Positions 55,201 through 63,929 of a stretch of DNA of 64,000 bases are shown here, one piece after another. The stretch is from positions 181,286 to 245,285 of the forward strand of contig DENS01000003.1 of NCBI GenBank assembly GCA_002359735.1. Reading direction: 5' to 3'. The notes under the pieces were generated by a model. It searched no databases. It was given only the letters and a program-made list of their open reading frames with translations, and had not been told where the DNA came from. Numbering within the stretch: position 1 is the stretch's first letter; each line of letters begins with the position of its first letter. The stretch is from Micavibrio sp. UBA2638. Its GTDB lineage: Bacteria; Pseudomonadota; Alphaproteobacteria; Micavibrionales; Micavibrionaceae. The translations under genes were made by a program, and so were the position numbers.

Positions 55201-56283
55201 TTACCCCCAGGGCGTTTTTTTACGACCGCCGCGGGTACGTGTAAGCCATGGGTTTTGCGCATTTGCATGATCGTGGTTATCGGCCGCGAATCCCTGACCA
55301 CGCCCCACCGGCGGCAAAGACGTGCTATCTGGAATGTCCTCACCCGTTACAGCCGCGATGGCGGCAATACGCTTATCGATTGGCGGGTGCGTGGCAAATA
55401 CCCCCAGAAAGGCTTTGTGGTTTTCAATACACATCTGGGCAATATCCTGGGTTGTTCCCGGAATCTGGTCACGCCCGCTTATGCGCAAAAGCGCGCGCAT
55501 CATGGCAGATGGGTTTTTCGTCAGCTCCACCGCGCCCGCATCGGCCATATATTCTCGGCGGCGCGACAGCGCAAAACGCATAAACAAGGTGGCCATGTAC
55601 CCAATCCACAGAACCGCCGCAATCGCTAAAATCACGATAATACCGCCGCCTCTTTTATTCCCCCCACCGCCACGGAATATAAAACCATAGCGAATAGAAC
55701 TCCACATCAACTGGGCGGCAAAGCCAATCATACCGGTAAAGATAACGGTCACAATCAAAAGCCTGACATCACGGTTTATGATATGCGTTAGCTCATGCGC
55801 GAGAACGGCCTCCAGTTCATCTTTTGCCAATGAATTCATCAATCCGCGCGTCACCGTAACGGTATAGGTTTTTTGATCAATACCGCTGGCAAAAGCATTA
55901 CGGGCATGGCTTTCGATAATTTCCAGTTTCGGCGTCGGGATACCGGCCGCAATGCTTAAATTTTCCAACAAATTATACAGCTCAGGTTCTTGTTGGCGGG
56001 TAACGGGATGGGAATGCGCCAACTGGCGGATCATACGAGTATGAAAAAACCACGCGGCCGTAAACCAGATGACACAAATTGTAACAATCAGCGGCCAGAA
56101 ATCGTAAATTATTGTGCCGGCGAAATGCGCTGGAAAGCCATTGTGCGGCCCACCGGTAAGTGCCCCGACAACCGCGGCACAAGCCCAGACAATCCCCATC
56201 AATATAACGGGGTAAAGCACCAGTAGAATGATGCTTTTCAGATTATTATTCCATATATGCGACTTTAACCCGATCGCAGCCAT
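55201..56283 (-). CDS. M48-family membrane metalloprotease (HtpX-like)
   Basis: A 360-residue protein with N-terminal helices, ARNAFASGIDQKTYTVTVTRGL, the HExxH motif VLAHELTHIINRD, further helices and a C-terminal RREYMADAGAVELT with the metal Glu. A Lys/Arg-rich tail ends it. HtpX-type proteins degrade misfolded membrane proteins. It lies just after lemA, a common pairing. Confidence 0.94.
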   Translation of the reverse strand: MAAIGLKSHIWNNNLKSIILLVLYPVILMGIVWACAAVVGALTGGPHNGFPAHFAGTIIYDFWPLIVTICVIWFTAAWFFHTRMIRQLAHSHPVTRQQEPELYNLLENLSIAAGIPTPKLEIIESHARNAFASGIDQKTYTVTVTRGLMNSLAKDELEAVLAHELTHIINRDVRLLIVTVIFTGMIGFAAQLMWSSIRYGFIFRGGGGNKRGGGIIVILAIAAVLWIGYMATLFMRFALSRRREYMADAGAVELTKNPSAMMRALLRISGRDQIPGTTQDIAQMCIENHKAFLGVFATHPPIDKRIAAIAAVTGEDIPDSTSLPPVGRGQGFAADNHDHANAQNPWLTRTRGGRKKTPWG

Positions 56284-56321
56284 CGCCTGGACCTTTTGTT
56301 ACACGTTATGCCCGTAAGACA

Positions 56322-56885
56322 TTAAAACTGAACGTCCGGGGCTTTTTCCAATGTTGCACGATCTGCATCTTCAATTTCGAAAAACTCTTGCTTTTTAAAA
56401 CCAAAGCTGGCGGCAAATAATACGGCCGGAAATTGTTCCACCGCGGTATTCAGCTCGCTTGTGGCATTATTAAAGAAGCGGCGGGCAGCGGCAATTTTGT
56501 TTTCAATGTCTGAGAGCTCCGACATGAACTGGCGATAATTGGTATCGGCCTTTAAATCCGGATAATTTTCGGCCACGGCAAACAAGTTCATCATCGCACG
56601 TGAAAGCATATTTTCCGCCTGAACACGTTCACCCAAATCACTTCCGGCACCCTTCACGCCTGCGCGGGCTTCGGTTACATTTTCCAAAACTTCTTTTTCA
56701 TGAGCGGCGTACCCTTTTACGGTTTCCAGCAAATTCGGGATCAAATCAAAACGTTGTTTTAGCTGAACATCAATATCGGCAAAGGCCTGTTCGCGCGTTT
56801 GGCGCAACGCAACCAAACGGTTGTAAATCATAACAACAAAAATACCGGCCAGCGCCAGAATGCCCAATATAACCCATAATTCCAT
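56322..56885 (-). CDS. LemA family protein
   Basis: A 187-residue protein: an N-terminal membrane helix (VILGILALAGIFVVMIYNRLV), then the four-helix LemA body with REQAFADIDVQLKQRFDLIPNLLETVKGYA, LMRQF-like TNYRQFMSELSDIENKIAAAR and RFFNNATSELNTAVEQFP. Upstream of the M48 protease gene, so both belong to one operon; LemA may guide or anchor the protease partner. Confidence 0.93.
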   Translation of the reverse strand: MELWVILGILALAGIFVVMIYNRLVALRQTREQAFADIDVQLKQRFDLIPNLLETVKGYAAHEKEVLENVTEARAGVKGAGSDLGERVQAENMLSRAMMNLFAVAENYPDLKADTNYRQFMSELSDIENKIAAARRFFNNATSELNTAVEQFPAVLFAASFGFKKQEFFEIEDADRATLEKAPDVQF

Positions 56886-57039
56886 TGATATATCCCCTTG
56901 GTGAATCAGAACAAAATAATTGATTCAGTGTAGCAAACATTGATCTGAATACAAAAGAAGAATACCCTGATGGCTGGAAGAAAATAAATAACGATATGCC
57001 CCAGCGGCATCTATAATGGGTAGGGCCAAGTAAACCTTC

Positions 57040-58263
57040 ATGCCGTTAACGACATCAACCAAATTTGTGTCTGTCATTGAATCCGGTACGGATTGGCGCG
57101 ACACATCAAAAAAAGTTCTAGAGCAGCTTGAAACCGTTCGCACCGAAAATGACGGCTTTAATATCGGCTTTCTATATGTCAGTGATCATTTATGCGATGA
57201 TCTTTCCAGCATCTTAAACCTGTTCAAATCCGTACTAAACATCGAACACTGGTGCGGCTGCGTGGCGATGGGCATTTGCGGTAACGGCATTGAACATATT
57301 GATAAACCGGCCATTTCCGTGATGATCGGGCATTTTGAAGAGGATCAGTTCTGCGTCTTCCCCTCCAGCGATATTGATGACGGCAAGGCCGAACAAGCCC
57401 TTCAGCCCTGGATCGACAAGCAAGTCCCCTTTGTTGTACTAACCCATGGCGACCCCATGATGGATGCTAACCCGGCACATACCATAAAAAAACTGGAAGA
57501 CCTGGTGGGCGGGTTTGTTATTGGCGGCCTCGCTTCCTCACGGTCGAACCACACCTGCATTGCGGATAAAATCGCCGATGGCGGTTTATGTGGTATTGCC
57601 TTTTCACAAGATTTGCAGATTTCCTGCGCCTTATCACAGGGGTGCACGCCCATTGGAAAGACGCACACCATTACCAAATGCCATGATCACACCATTTCTG
57701 AAATTGATTCCCAATCGGCGCTGGATGTTTTTGAAAATGATGTGCGCCAAATCGCCATACAAAAAACGAATATTGATCCAGATGCGTTGAGCTCTAAAGA
57801 CCATGACCAGCTTTCCGAGGATCACGAACAATTGTTTAAAGGCGAGGTTCACGCCGCTTTTCCTGTTCCCGGCAATGATAAAGGTGAATATCTGGTTCGC
57901 GATATCATCAGCATTGATGAGGAAAGCCGCTGCATTGATGTAGCCCAGCTGTCCGGGCAAGGTGATCATATTCTATTCGTCCATCGTGATAGCGATAGCG
58001 TGAAAACAGATTTATCCCGGACCTTATGCGCCCTGCGGGAACGCGTTTTAAGGGAGCAAGGTGACTTTAATCCCAAAGGCGCATTATATATATCCTGCGT
58101 GGCGCGGGCTTTTAATGATTTCAACAATCAGGACAAAGGCGGCGAGTTGGCCCTTGTCAAAGATATTATTGGCGAGGTTCCTTTAACCGGTTTTTATGCC
58201 AGCGGTGAAATCAATGGTGGGCGTTTATATGGATATACAGGCATCCTGATATTGTTTCTTTAG
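57040..58263 (+). CDS. FIST-domain sensory protein
   Basis: A 407-residue protein with the FIST_N and FIST_C domains: GCVAMGICGNG, VGGFVIGGLASSRSNHTC, GGLCGIAFSQDLQISCALSQGCTPIG, and the end LTGFYASGEINGGRLYGYTGILILF. FIST proteins are thought to sense small ligands, perhaps amino acids; no output domain is fused here, so any partner is elsewhere. Not coupled to its neighbours. Confidence 0.9.
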   Translation: MPLTTSTKFVSVIESGTDWRDTSKKVLEQLETVRTENDGFNIGFLYVSDHLCDDLSSILNLFKSVLNIEHWCGCVAMGICGNGIEHIDKPAISVMIGHFEEDQFCVFPSSDIDDGKAEQALQPWIDKQVPFVVLTHGDPMMDANPAHTIKKLEDLVGGFVIGGLASSRSNHTCIADKIADGGLCGIAFSQDLQISCALSQGCTPIGKTHTITKCHDHTISEIDSQSALDVFENDVRQIAIQKTNIDPDALSSKDHDQLSEDHEQLFKGEVHAAFPVPGNDKGEYLVRDIISIDEESRCIDVAQLSGQGDHILFVHRDSDSVKTDLSRTLCALRERVLREQGDFNPKGALYISCVARAFNDFNNQDKGGELALVKDIIGEVPLTGFYASGEINGGRLYGYTGILILFL

Positions 58264-58362
58264 GATTGTTAAACGTATTTTGCGTTAAGCCATTGCGTAA
58301 GGCCGTGCAAAGCACTACCTTTGTGTGAAGAGTAAGCATATTATCTATATTCGGGAGCGCGC

Positions 58363-59232
58363 ATGACCTTTCTTCGCCAAACATTTCTGTTCTTATTTGT
58401 GTTTATTGCCATGGGGATAATCACCACCGCCGCGCAGGCACAGTCAGAAGAACCGCTACCTAAATTGCCCGAACCGATACAGAACCTTGTGAATGAAGGC
58501 GCGCAAATTCGGTACCTTGGCCGTGATTACGGCGTCGATGCCTGGATCACCATTAAAAACGGAAAAGAACAGTATTTTTATGTACTGCCCGATCAGAAAG
58601 CCTTTTTGATGGGCGTTATGTTCGATAACACCGGCAAACTAGTGACCGTAGATCAAGTGACCCGCCTTAGACAGCAAAACGGCGGTGATAAAATGCTCGA
58701 CATCCTGACTGAGGACTTCACCTCTGAAGTACAGGCATCAAACAAAGACGGCGAATTTGAATTCAAATCACCATCCGAACAATTATTCCACGACGTTCAA
58801 AACAGCAACTGGATACCGCTTGGCAATGCCGGGGCACCAATCATGTATGCCTTTATTGACCCACAATGCCCGCATTGTCATGCCATGCTGGAAGATCTGA
58901 AAAAAGACTATATCGATACAGGGCGCGTCCAGATTCGTATTATTCCAATTGGCTTTCGTGAAGAAACGCGGGCGCAATCGGCCTTTCTTCTAGCAGCGCC
59001 AAACCCGCAAGAACGCTTGTTTAAATATATGGCCGGCGATGAAGAAGCCCTGCCAGCCCGCAGCGAGATCAATCAACAAGGCGTTCAGCGTAATTTGGCC
59101 CTGATGCAATCGTGGAAGTTTAACGTGACCCCCATGGTTGTTTACCGCTCGGTTGCAGGGGATGTGAAGCTGGTTCGCGGCCGCCCGCAAAATATCGAGG
59201 CGCTGGTTAATGATTTGGGGAGCCGTCAGTAA
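58363..59232 (+). CDS. Periplasmic DsbC/DsbG-like thiol-disulfide isomerase
   Basis: A 289-residue protein. Signal peptide (FLFVFIAMGIITTAAQA), an N-terminal dimerisation-like part, then a thioredoxin-like domain with CPHC (Cys169, Cys172) in FIDPQCPHCHAMLEDL; the cis-Pro loop is NVTPMVVYR. Related to DsbC/G and to the TrbB protein of I-type conjugation plasmids. It sits just left of the Dot/Icm genes on the same strand, so it may fold the disulfides of that apparatus. RBS GGGAGCGCGC. Confidence 0.88.
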   Translation: MTFLRQTFLFLFVFIAMGIITTAAQAQSEEPLPKLPEPIQNLVNEGAQIRYLGRDYGVDAWITIKNGKEQYFYVLPDQKAFLMGVMFDNTGKLVTVDQVTRLRQQNGGDKMLDILTEDFTSEVQASNKDGEFEFKSPSEQLFHDVQNSNWIPLGNAGAPIMYAFIDPQCPHCHAMLEDLKKDYIDTGRVQIRIIPIGFREETRAQSAFLLAAPNPQERLFKYMAGDEEALPARSEINQQGVQRNLALMQSWKFNVTPMVVYRSVAGDVKLVRGRPQNIEALVNDLGSRQ

Positions 59233-59351
59233 AAAATATAAAAAGGTCCTGAACTCGCCCCCCATATTTGCGGGCTTGTTCAGAGCCATAAATTTCCCTT
59301 ATACTGTTGATAGTATAACACCATGTCATCACATTTTTTAATCGGCACGCC

Positions 59352-60656
59352 ATGAATCAGCGCAACGCATATCTGATACAAATTATTGAGAAAATCGGAA
59401 CCCCGCTTTTAACGGCCGTACTGCGTAAAAATTCAGGTGAAATCAAAGAAGACGCCCAAAATGTCGCGGGCCTGCTTTCCAAAACAGTGCAATTGAGTAT
59501 TGATCTTGGCCATATGATAGAAATCGAAAAATCATCGCCGGATGAAATTGAATCGCTGCGGGTGGCTATGGCGGGGCTAGCCGGACCGATGATTGCCAAT
59601 CATTACGAGCAAAATGCCAAAATACCGGGTGAAAACGAGATTAAAAAACTGACCAGTGCACTGGAAGCCGTCATGACATTTTCTGACAATTTCAGCCCAT
59701 CAGAAGACCACGTGATCCGCCTGGAAAACATGAAAGCCAACGGGACTCCTGCCGATGCTTTTCAAATCAACATCCAGTATGTACAGGCCTTTGTTCCCAT
59801 TGCCGATGTTGTCGCCAGCTTTCCCTTCGGCCAACCTGAAAAAAAATTAATGCAGGATGTTGCCGACAGAATTAACAGCAAAGCACGTCAAATTCGCGAA
59901 GATGCCTTCGGCGATGCGCTGGATGCGCAGCAGAAAAAACTCTGTGAGCTGGCCTTGGTAAAATCTTTGGCCGATCTCTATGCTTCATGTCATAAAGCCG
60001 AGATGGACAAATTAATGGCCATGCAAGACCCCGATGCCGGAGCCCAGCAAAGCGGCCTACAGGCCCTTTGGCAAGATTTCGATACCAGGGCCGAAATTCT
60101 GGCCACCCTGGCACAAAATATTGCACCAAACGCTGGCGGCGGGACTATCGCGCCGAAAACTGCACCAGAAGCCGCCCCTGCCACCGTGCAGCAGCCCCCG
60201 GCGCAACCGGAACAACCAGCCGCACAACCGGCCGATCAAGGGCAAACCGGCGCCGCCTCCGGTAACCCCATGGCTATGTTTTCCAAGCCGAAAGAAGGGG
60301 GTGAAACGCCGCCACCTGCCGCCGCACCGCCACAGCCTCCGCCGCAGCAACAAACGCCCCCGCCCGCGCAGCAGCCCCCAGCGCAACAAGAAAAACCAGC
60401 CGCACAACCGGCTGATCATGGGCAAACCGGCGCCGCCTCCGGCAACCCCATGGCCATGTTTGCCAAGCCGAAAGAGGGGGGCGAAACGCCGCCACCTGCC
60501 GCCGCACCGCCACAGCAACAGACGCCACCCGCCGCCGCGCCACAGCCTCCGCCGCAGCAGGAACAACCAGCCGCGCAACCGGAAGAGAAAAAACAGGAGA
60601 GTGGCAGCCCCATGGCCTTTTTCAAATCACCGCCAAAAGATGAAAATGAAGAATAA
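59352..60656 (+). CDS. Protein with Pro/Gln/Ala-rich tandem-repeat tail, Dot/Icm-adjacent
   Basis: A 434-residue protein with no signal peptide. The first 270 residues are helical and of unknown family. The last 160 are disordered and Pro/Gln/Ala-rich, with two near-identical copies of PAAQPAD.GQTGAASGNPMAM then F.KPKEGGETPPPAAAPP, and a third partial GSPMAFFKSPPKDE. It lies between the DsbC-like gene and the transglycosylase on the same strand. It could be an effector, chaperone or machine part; nothing in the sequence decides. Confidence 0.72.
   Translation: MNQRNAYLIQIIEKIGTPLLTAVLRKNSGEIKEDAQNVAGLLSKTVQLSIDLGHMIEIEKSSPDEIESLRVAMAGLAGPMIANHYEQNAKIPGENEIKKLTSALEAVMTFSDNFSPSEDHVIRLENMKANGTPADAFQINIQYVQAFVPIADVVASFPFGQPEKKLMQDVADRINSKARQIREDAFGDALDAQQKKLCELALVKSLADLYASCHKAEMDKLMAMQDPDAGAQQSGLQALWQDFDTRAEILATLAQNIAPNAGGGTIAPKTAPEAAPATVQQPPAQPEQPAAQPADQGQTGAASGNPMAMFSKPKEGGETPPPAAAPPQPPPQQQTPPPAQQPPAQQEKPAAQPADHGQTGAASGNPMAMFAKPKEGGETPPPAAAPPQQQTPPAAAPQPPPQQEQPAAQPEEKKQESGSPMAFFKSPPKDENEE
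60192..60530. repeat. 180-bp tandem repeat in the Pro/Gln-rich coding region
   Basis: Two near-identical units. CAGCCCCC starts at 60192 and again at 60372, GCAAACCGGCGCCGCCTCCGG at 60242 and 60422, exactly 180 bases apart, so the frame is kept. The second unit is degenerate towards its end. Recent duplication is likely. Confidence 0.85.
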
Positions 60657-60727
60657 ATTGCTTGCCTTGGCGTTTGCGCACCCTATAAAATTATTAGCAG
60701 TAACAAAGTAACACTAAGGTAACGACG

Positions 60728-61144
60728 ATGGCCGCCAGCAAAATTCTAGCCGCTTGTCTGATGCTTGCATCGCAAACATATTCCATCCCGCCCGCTGTAA
60801 TGGTCGGCATTTACAAGGCCGAGGGCGGAAAAGTCGGTCAAGAGGTTAAAAATACCAACGGGTCTTATGATTTGGGGCCCATGCAAATCAACACGATCTG
60901 GTTGCCTGAATTGGCCGAAAAATGGGGCGTTAGCGAAGATACGGCCAGAAAATGGGTGCGCGATGATGCCTGCACCAATGTTAGTGTTTCCGCCTGGATT
61001 TTAGGACAGCATATTAAAGAAACCAAAAGTTTGTCACAGGCCATAGCCTATTACAATTCGCGCACGCCGCGCCATGGCAACAAATATCAAAAACGGGTGA
61101 TTGATATTATGCGCGATAGTGGATTGGTCAGGTCCCAGCGCTAA
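60728..61144 (+). CDS. Lytic transglycosylase (SLT/lysozyme-like), T4SS-associated
   Basis: A 138-residue lysozyme-fold protein: LASQTYSIPPAVMVGIYKAEGGK with the likely catalytic Glu32, the block NTNGSYDLGPMQINT, and AIAYYNSRTPRHG near the end. It resembles IagB/VirB1-type enzymes that open peptidoglycan for secretion machines. The catalytic domain begins within ten residues of the start and there is no clear signal peptide, so export is uncertain. It lies 160 bases upstream of dotD. Confidence 0.86.
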   Translation: MAASKILAACLMLASQTYSIPPAVMVGIYKAEGGKVGQEVKNTNGSYDLGPMQINTIWLPELAEKWGVSEDTARKWVRDDACTNVSVSAWILGQHIKETKSLSQAIAYYNSRTPRHGNKYQKRVIDIMRDSGLVRSQR

Positions 61145-61305
61145 AAACCAGTGATTTTTTACGCAAACCGGCCACAAAAATGTAGATTGATATAAATAAA
61201 CTCAAGTCGTTGCTTGCCTTGACAATATTCTACCTTTAATCTTGATTCGGTATATTGATTCTCTTAGTAATCTATATGTTTATATAATTTAGGATATTAC
61301 TGCGC

Positions 61306-61821
61306 ATGATACGTTTAGGTTCATTGAATATTTTACTCGCATCCGCCTTATTGCTGACAGCCTGTGAAACAGCAACCGAGGCATTTAGCGGGGACACCCC
61401 CCAATTGGTGGCTGCGCCCGATAGCGTGTCTGCCATGCTTGCGGATGCCGCTGACCGCGCTGCCAATTCTTTGGAAACGCTTGCTGCTGTTGAATATGCC
61501 CGGTCTCCGGGTGTGGCCGTTTCCAATATTAATGACGCCCCCAGCGAACTTCGTCGTTCCATTACAGTTAACTGGGTTGGCCCGGTTGAGCCCATCACAA
61601 AGACATTGGCTGATCGCGCTGGATACAATTTCCTGACAATCGGTCACGTTCCGCCTGTTCCGATTGTGGTTTCTCTGGATATCCAAAATCGCCCTGTCAT
61701 CGATGTCTTAAGAGATCTGGGCTTACAGCTTGGGTTACGTGCTGACATCAAGGTTGATGCCGAACGCCGCGTTGTTGAAATTCACTATGCTCCATCTACC
61801 GGAGTTTCAGGTACTCTATAA
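61306..61821 (+). CDS. dotD: Type IVB secretion lipoprotein DotD/TraH
   Basis: A 171-residue lipoprotein: signal ILLASALLLTAC with lipidated Cys20, then a helical stretch and the C-terminal DotD domain with ITVNWVGPVEPITKTLADRAGYNF, VVSLDIQNRPVIDVLRDLGL (split into runs) and a secretin-N0-like pattern. DotD with DotC and DotH forms the outer-membrane core of Dot/Icm and of I-type conjugation machines. Next to dotC and dotB in the usual order. Confidence 0.9.
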   Translation: MIRLGSLNILLASALLLTACETATEAFSGDTPQLVAAPDSVSAMLADAADRAANSLETLAAVEYARSPGVAVSNINDAPSELRRSITVNWVGPVEPITKTLADRAGYNFLTIGHVPPVPIVVSLDIQNRPVIDVLRDLGLQLGLRADIKVDAERRVVEIHYAPSTGVSGTL

Positions 61822-61843
61822 CAGGTAAAACCAGGAAGATTAT

Positions 61844-62698
61844 ATGCGTACGCCCTTTTCAAGATTATGCCTTAACATTGCCTTTGGCGGCATGCTGCTT
61901 TTAGGTGGCGCCTCTTTTGCCCACGCGCAAAATTCGAATGAGCAAAATCAAAACGTACCGCCGACCTTGCTGGATATTCAAAATAAAGAACGTTCTCCCG
62001 ACTTCGCAGGATCCGGCAACAAGGGGCTTCCTTTCGATATTCGTAAGGAAGCCATTCGCGAGGCAGCCTTGTCATTTGGTGCCCGCGCCGGATTGTCGCG
62101 CCGTATTTTTCAAATTCGCCAGGAACTGGAATTTCGCGCCCGCTACCTTGATAAGGTCTACGATTTTGGCCGGCTTCTAATTCCCGCGCCATCCGGGCTG
62201 TTGATTGAACCGCCGATCATCTCAACCGGCGATAACGCCATGATTATTGAGGCCAGCGGCCAACAAGCAGCGGTATCGGACCGTATTTACAACATCATTG
62301 ACAATGCGCGCATTGTTTCTGCGCCGCGGACATGGCGCTTCTATCTATACCGCGATTGGGGCGATATCGAGCCACCACCGGATATTCTTTTGCCAGAAAA
62401 TGATGAAGAACGTAAAATCTGGAAAGAGCTTGTCACTGAAGGGTGGGAATACGGCATTCAACAGGCCAATGATATTTTCGAATCCGATCTGGCCCGTCTT
62501 ATTGCAGATTTCGAAGGCATGGTGCGTTACCGTCTATTGCTGTCCCAGGGCATGATATCCGCGCCATACGCCTTGCAGGTCGATCGCGGCATCACGGGCG
62601 GACCGAATGAAATGCGTATCGGTGACCGCGCCATTGAAATCACCGGCGTACCTCAATTAATTACAGGATCCGAACAATGGCAACCCGCAAGCCGATAA
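61844..62698 (+). CDS. dotC: Type IVB secretion protein DotC/TraI
   Basis: A 284-residue exported protein of the DotC family: IRKEAIREAALSFGARAGLS, FDRL-like YDFGRLLIPAPSGLLIEPPII and RDWGDIEPPPDILLP, EGWEYGIQQANDIFESDLARL. The signal (FGGMLLLGGASFAHA) has no Cys at its end, whereas Legionella DotC is a lipoprotein, so it may not be lipidated. It starts 22 bases after dotD; its end overlaps dotB by 22 bases. Confidence 0.91.
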   Translation: MRTPFSRLCLNIAFGGMLLLGGASFAHAQNSNEQNQNVPPTLLDIQNKERSPDFAGSGNKGLPFDIRKEAIREAALSFGARAGLSRRIFQIRQELEFRARYLDKVYDFGRLLIPAPSGLLIEPPIISTGDNAMIIEASGQQAAVSDRIYNIIDNARIVSAPRTWRFYLYRDWGDIEPPPDILLPENDEERKIWKELVTEGWEYGIQQANDIFESDLARLIADFEGMVRYRLLLSQGMISAPYALQVDRGITGGPNEMRIGDRAIEITGVPQLITGSEQWQPASR

Positions 62699-63834
62699 GC
62701 CTTGTTAAGGCTGAGGATTCTCAGGCGCAGACCTGGCCTGACGAACCCAATCGCTTTGTAGAAGACTACGTCGACCCACTGATCCTGTGGTGCGTCAAGC
62801 AAGGGTCGTCGGATATTTCCATTCAATCCGATCGTCCCGTTTACAATGAAATTCATGGTGTATTATACCCGGCAACATTCCGCAAACTTGATGCCGCGGA
62901 TATGGCTGTGTTCCTGACTAAAATTTACGGGCCGGAAGCCATGGCGCGTCTTGCATCGGGGCGCGACCTGGATGTGTCGTACGAGATCAGGCCTGACCGC
63001 TATTCCCGCATACGTTTCCGCGTTAACATTACCGCCATTTTATCCCGGGGCCGTGACGCCGCGCAGATCACCATGCGTGTTTTGCCGAGCGAGCCGCCCA
63101 CGATGAAAGATTTGAGCATTGAAACGGAAATCACCGATAACTGGTCACCGCGTCAGGGCATTGTCATTATTACCGGCCCGACAGGCTCCGGTAAATCAAC
63201 CTTGTTGGCCGCCGGTAACCGCATGTTACTGGAACGCCCACGCGGATGCGGCAAGATGCTGACTTATGAAGCACCGATTGAATACACTTATGACACAATC
63301 AACAGCCCTCGGTCATTGGTATCGCAAAGTGAAATTCCACGTCACTTACCCGATTTTGCCTCGGGGGTTCGCAATGCCTTGCGGCGTAAACCTGAAATTA
63401 TTCTGGTTGGAGAATCCCGCGACAAAGAAACGATTAACGCCGCCATTGAGGCCGCGCAAACAGGCCATGCCGTCTATACAACAACCCATACAATGGGCGT
63501 TGCCTCAACCGTGCAACGTATGATTTCCGTTTATGATATGGAAGAACGCGAAGAACGCGCCATTGCCCTGATGGAAAGTTTACGGATGATTGTCACCCAG
63601 GCCCTGGTCCCCAGAGAAGGCGGGGGCCGTATAGGCGTACGGGAATGGATGAAATTCCCCGATGAGGTACGCGAAAAATTAATGGATATGAGCTTCACGA
63701 AATGGCCCAATGAAATCCAGCGCATGCTTAATCAATATGGCCGTTCAATGGAACGATCTGCTGAAATCGTCTATGAAGAAGGCAAAATTGATCGCATTCA
63801 TTATCTTTATCTGGCTTCCAGCACAGGAGCATAA
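62677..63834 (+). CDS. dotB: Type IVB secretion ATPase DotB/TraJ
   Basis: A 385-residue hexameric ATPase of the VirB11/PilT superfamily that powers Dot/Icm assembly and transport. Walker A ITGPTGSGKSTLL (167-174), Walker B IILVGESRD (about 241-249), His box GHAVYTTTHTMG (263-274), and the N-terminal DPLILWCVKQGSSDISIQSD (in shorter runs) are plain. Cytoplasmic. Overlap with dotC implies translational coupling. Confidence 0.94.
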   Translation: MATRKPISLVKAEDSQAQTWPDEPNRFVEDYVDPLILWCVKQGSSDISIQSDRPVYNEIHGVLYPATFRKLDAADMAVFLTKIYGPEAMARLASGRDLDVSYEIRPDRYSRIRFRVNITAILSRGRDAAQITMRVLPSEPPTMKDLSIETEITDNWSPRQGIVIITGPTGSGKSTLLAAGNRMLLERPRGCGKMLTYEAPIEYTYDTINSPRSLVSQSEIPRHLPDFASGVRNALRRKPEIILVGESRDKETINAAIEAAQTGHAVYTTTHTMGVASTVQRMISVYDMEEREERAIALMESLRMIVTQALVPREGGGRIGVREWMKFPDEVREKLMDMSFTKWPNEIQRMLNQYGRSMERSAEIVYEEGKIDRIHYLYLASSTGA

Positions 63835-63929
63835 GCCCACGCCCGGTCTTTATTTTATATTAAGGCATTATTGATTATAATATTATTTCTGTAACCGAAT
63901 TTTATAACCACGCTTACAAAGGGGTAAAA

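Noticed and set aside
59250..59283. Imperfect CTGAAC...GTTCAG hairpin after the DsbC-like gene
   Set aside because: Possible terminator but with internal mismatches and no T-run; not strong enough for a feature.
60057..60578. Arg/Gly/Trp-rich frame antisense to the Pro/Gln repeat region
   Set aside because: It is a mirror of the CCG/CAG-rich repeat units and has no family.
61219..61270. TTGACA before dotD
   Set aside because: A perfect -35-like box, but no -10 at 16-18 bases; AT-rich region gives such matches by chance.
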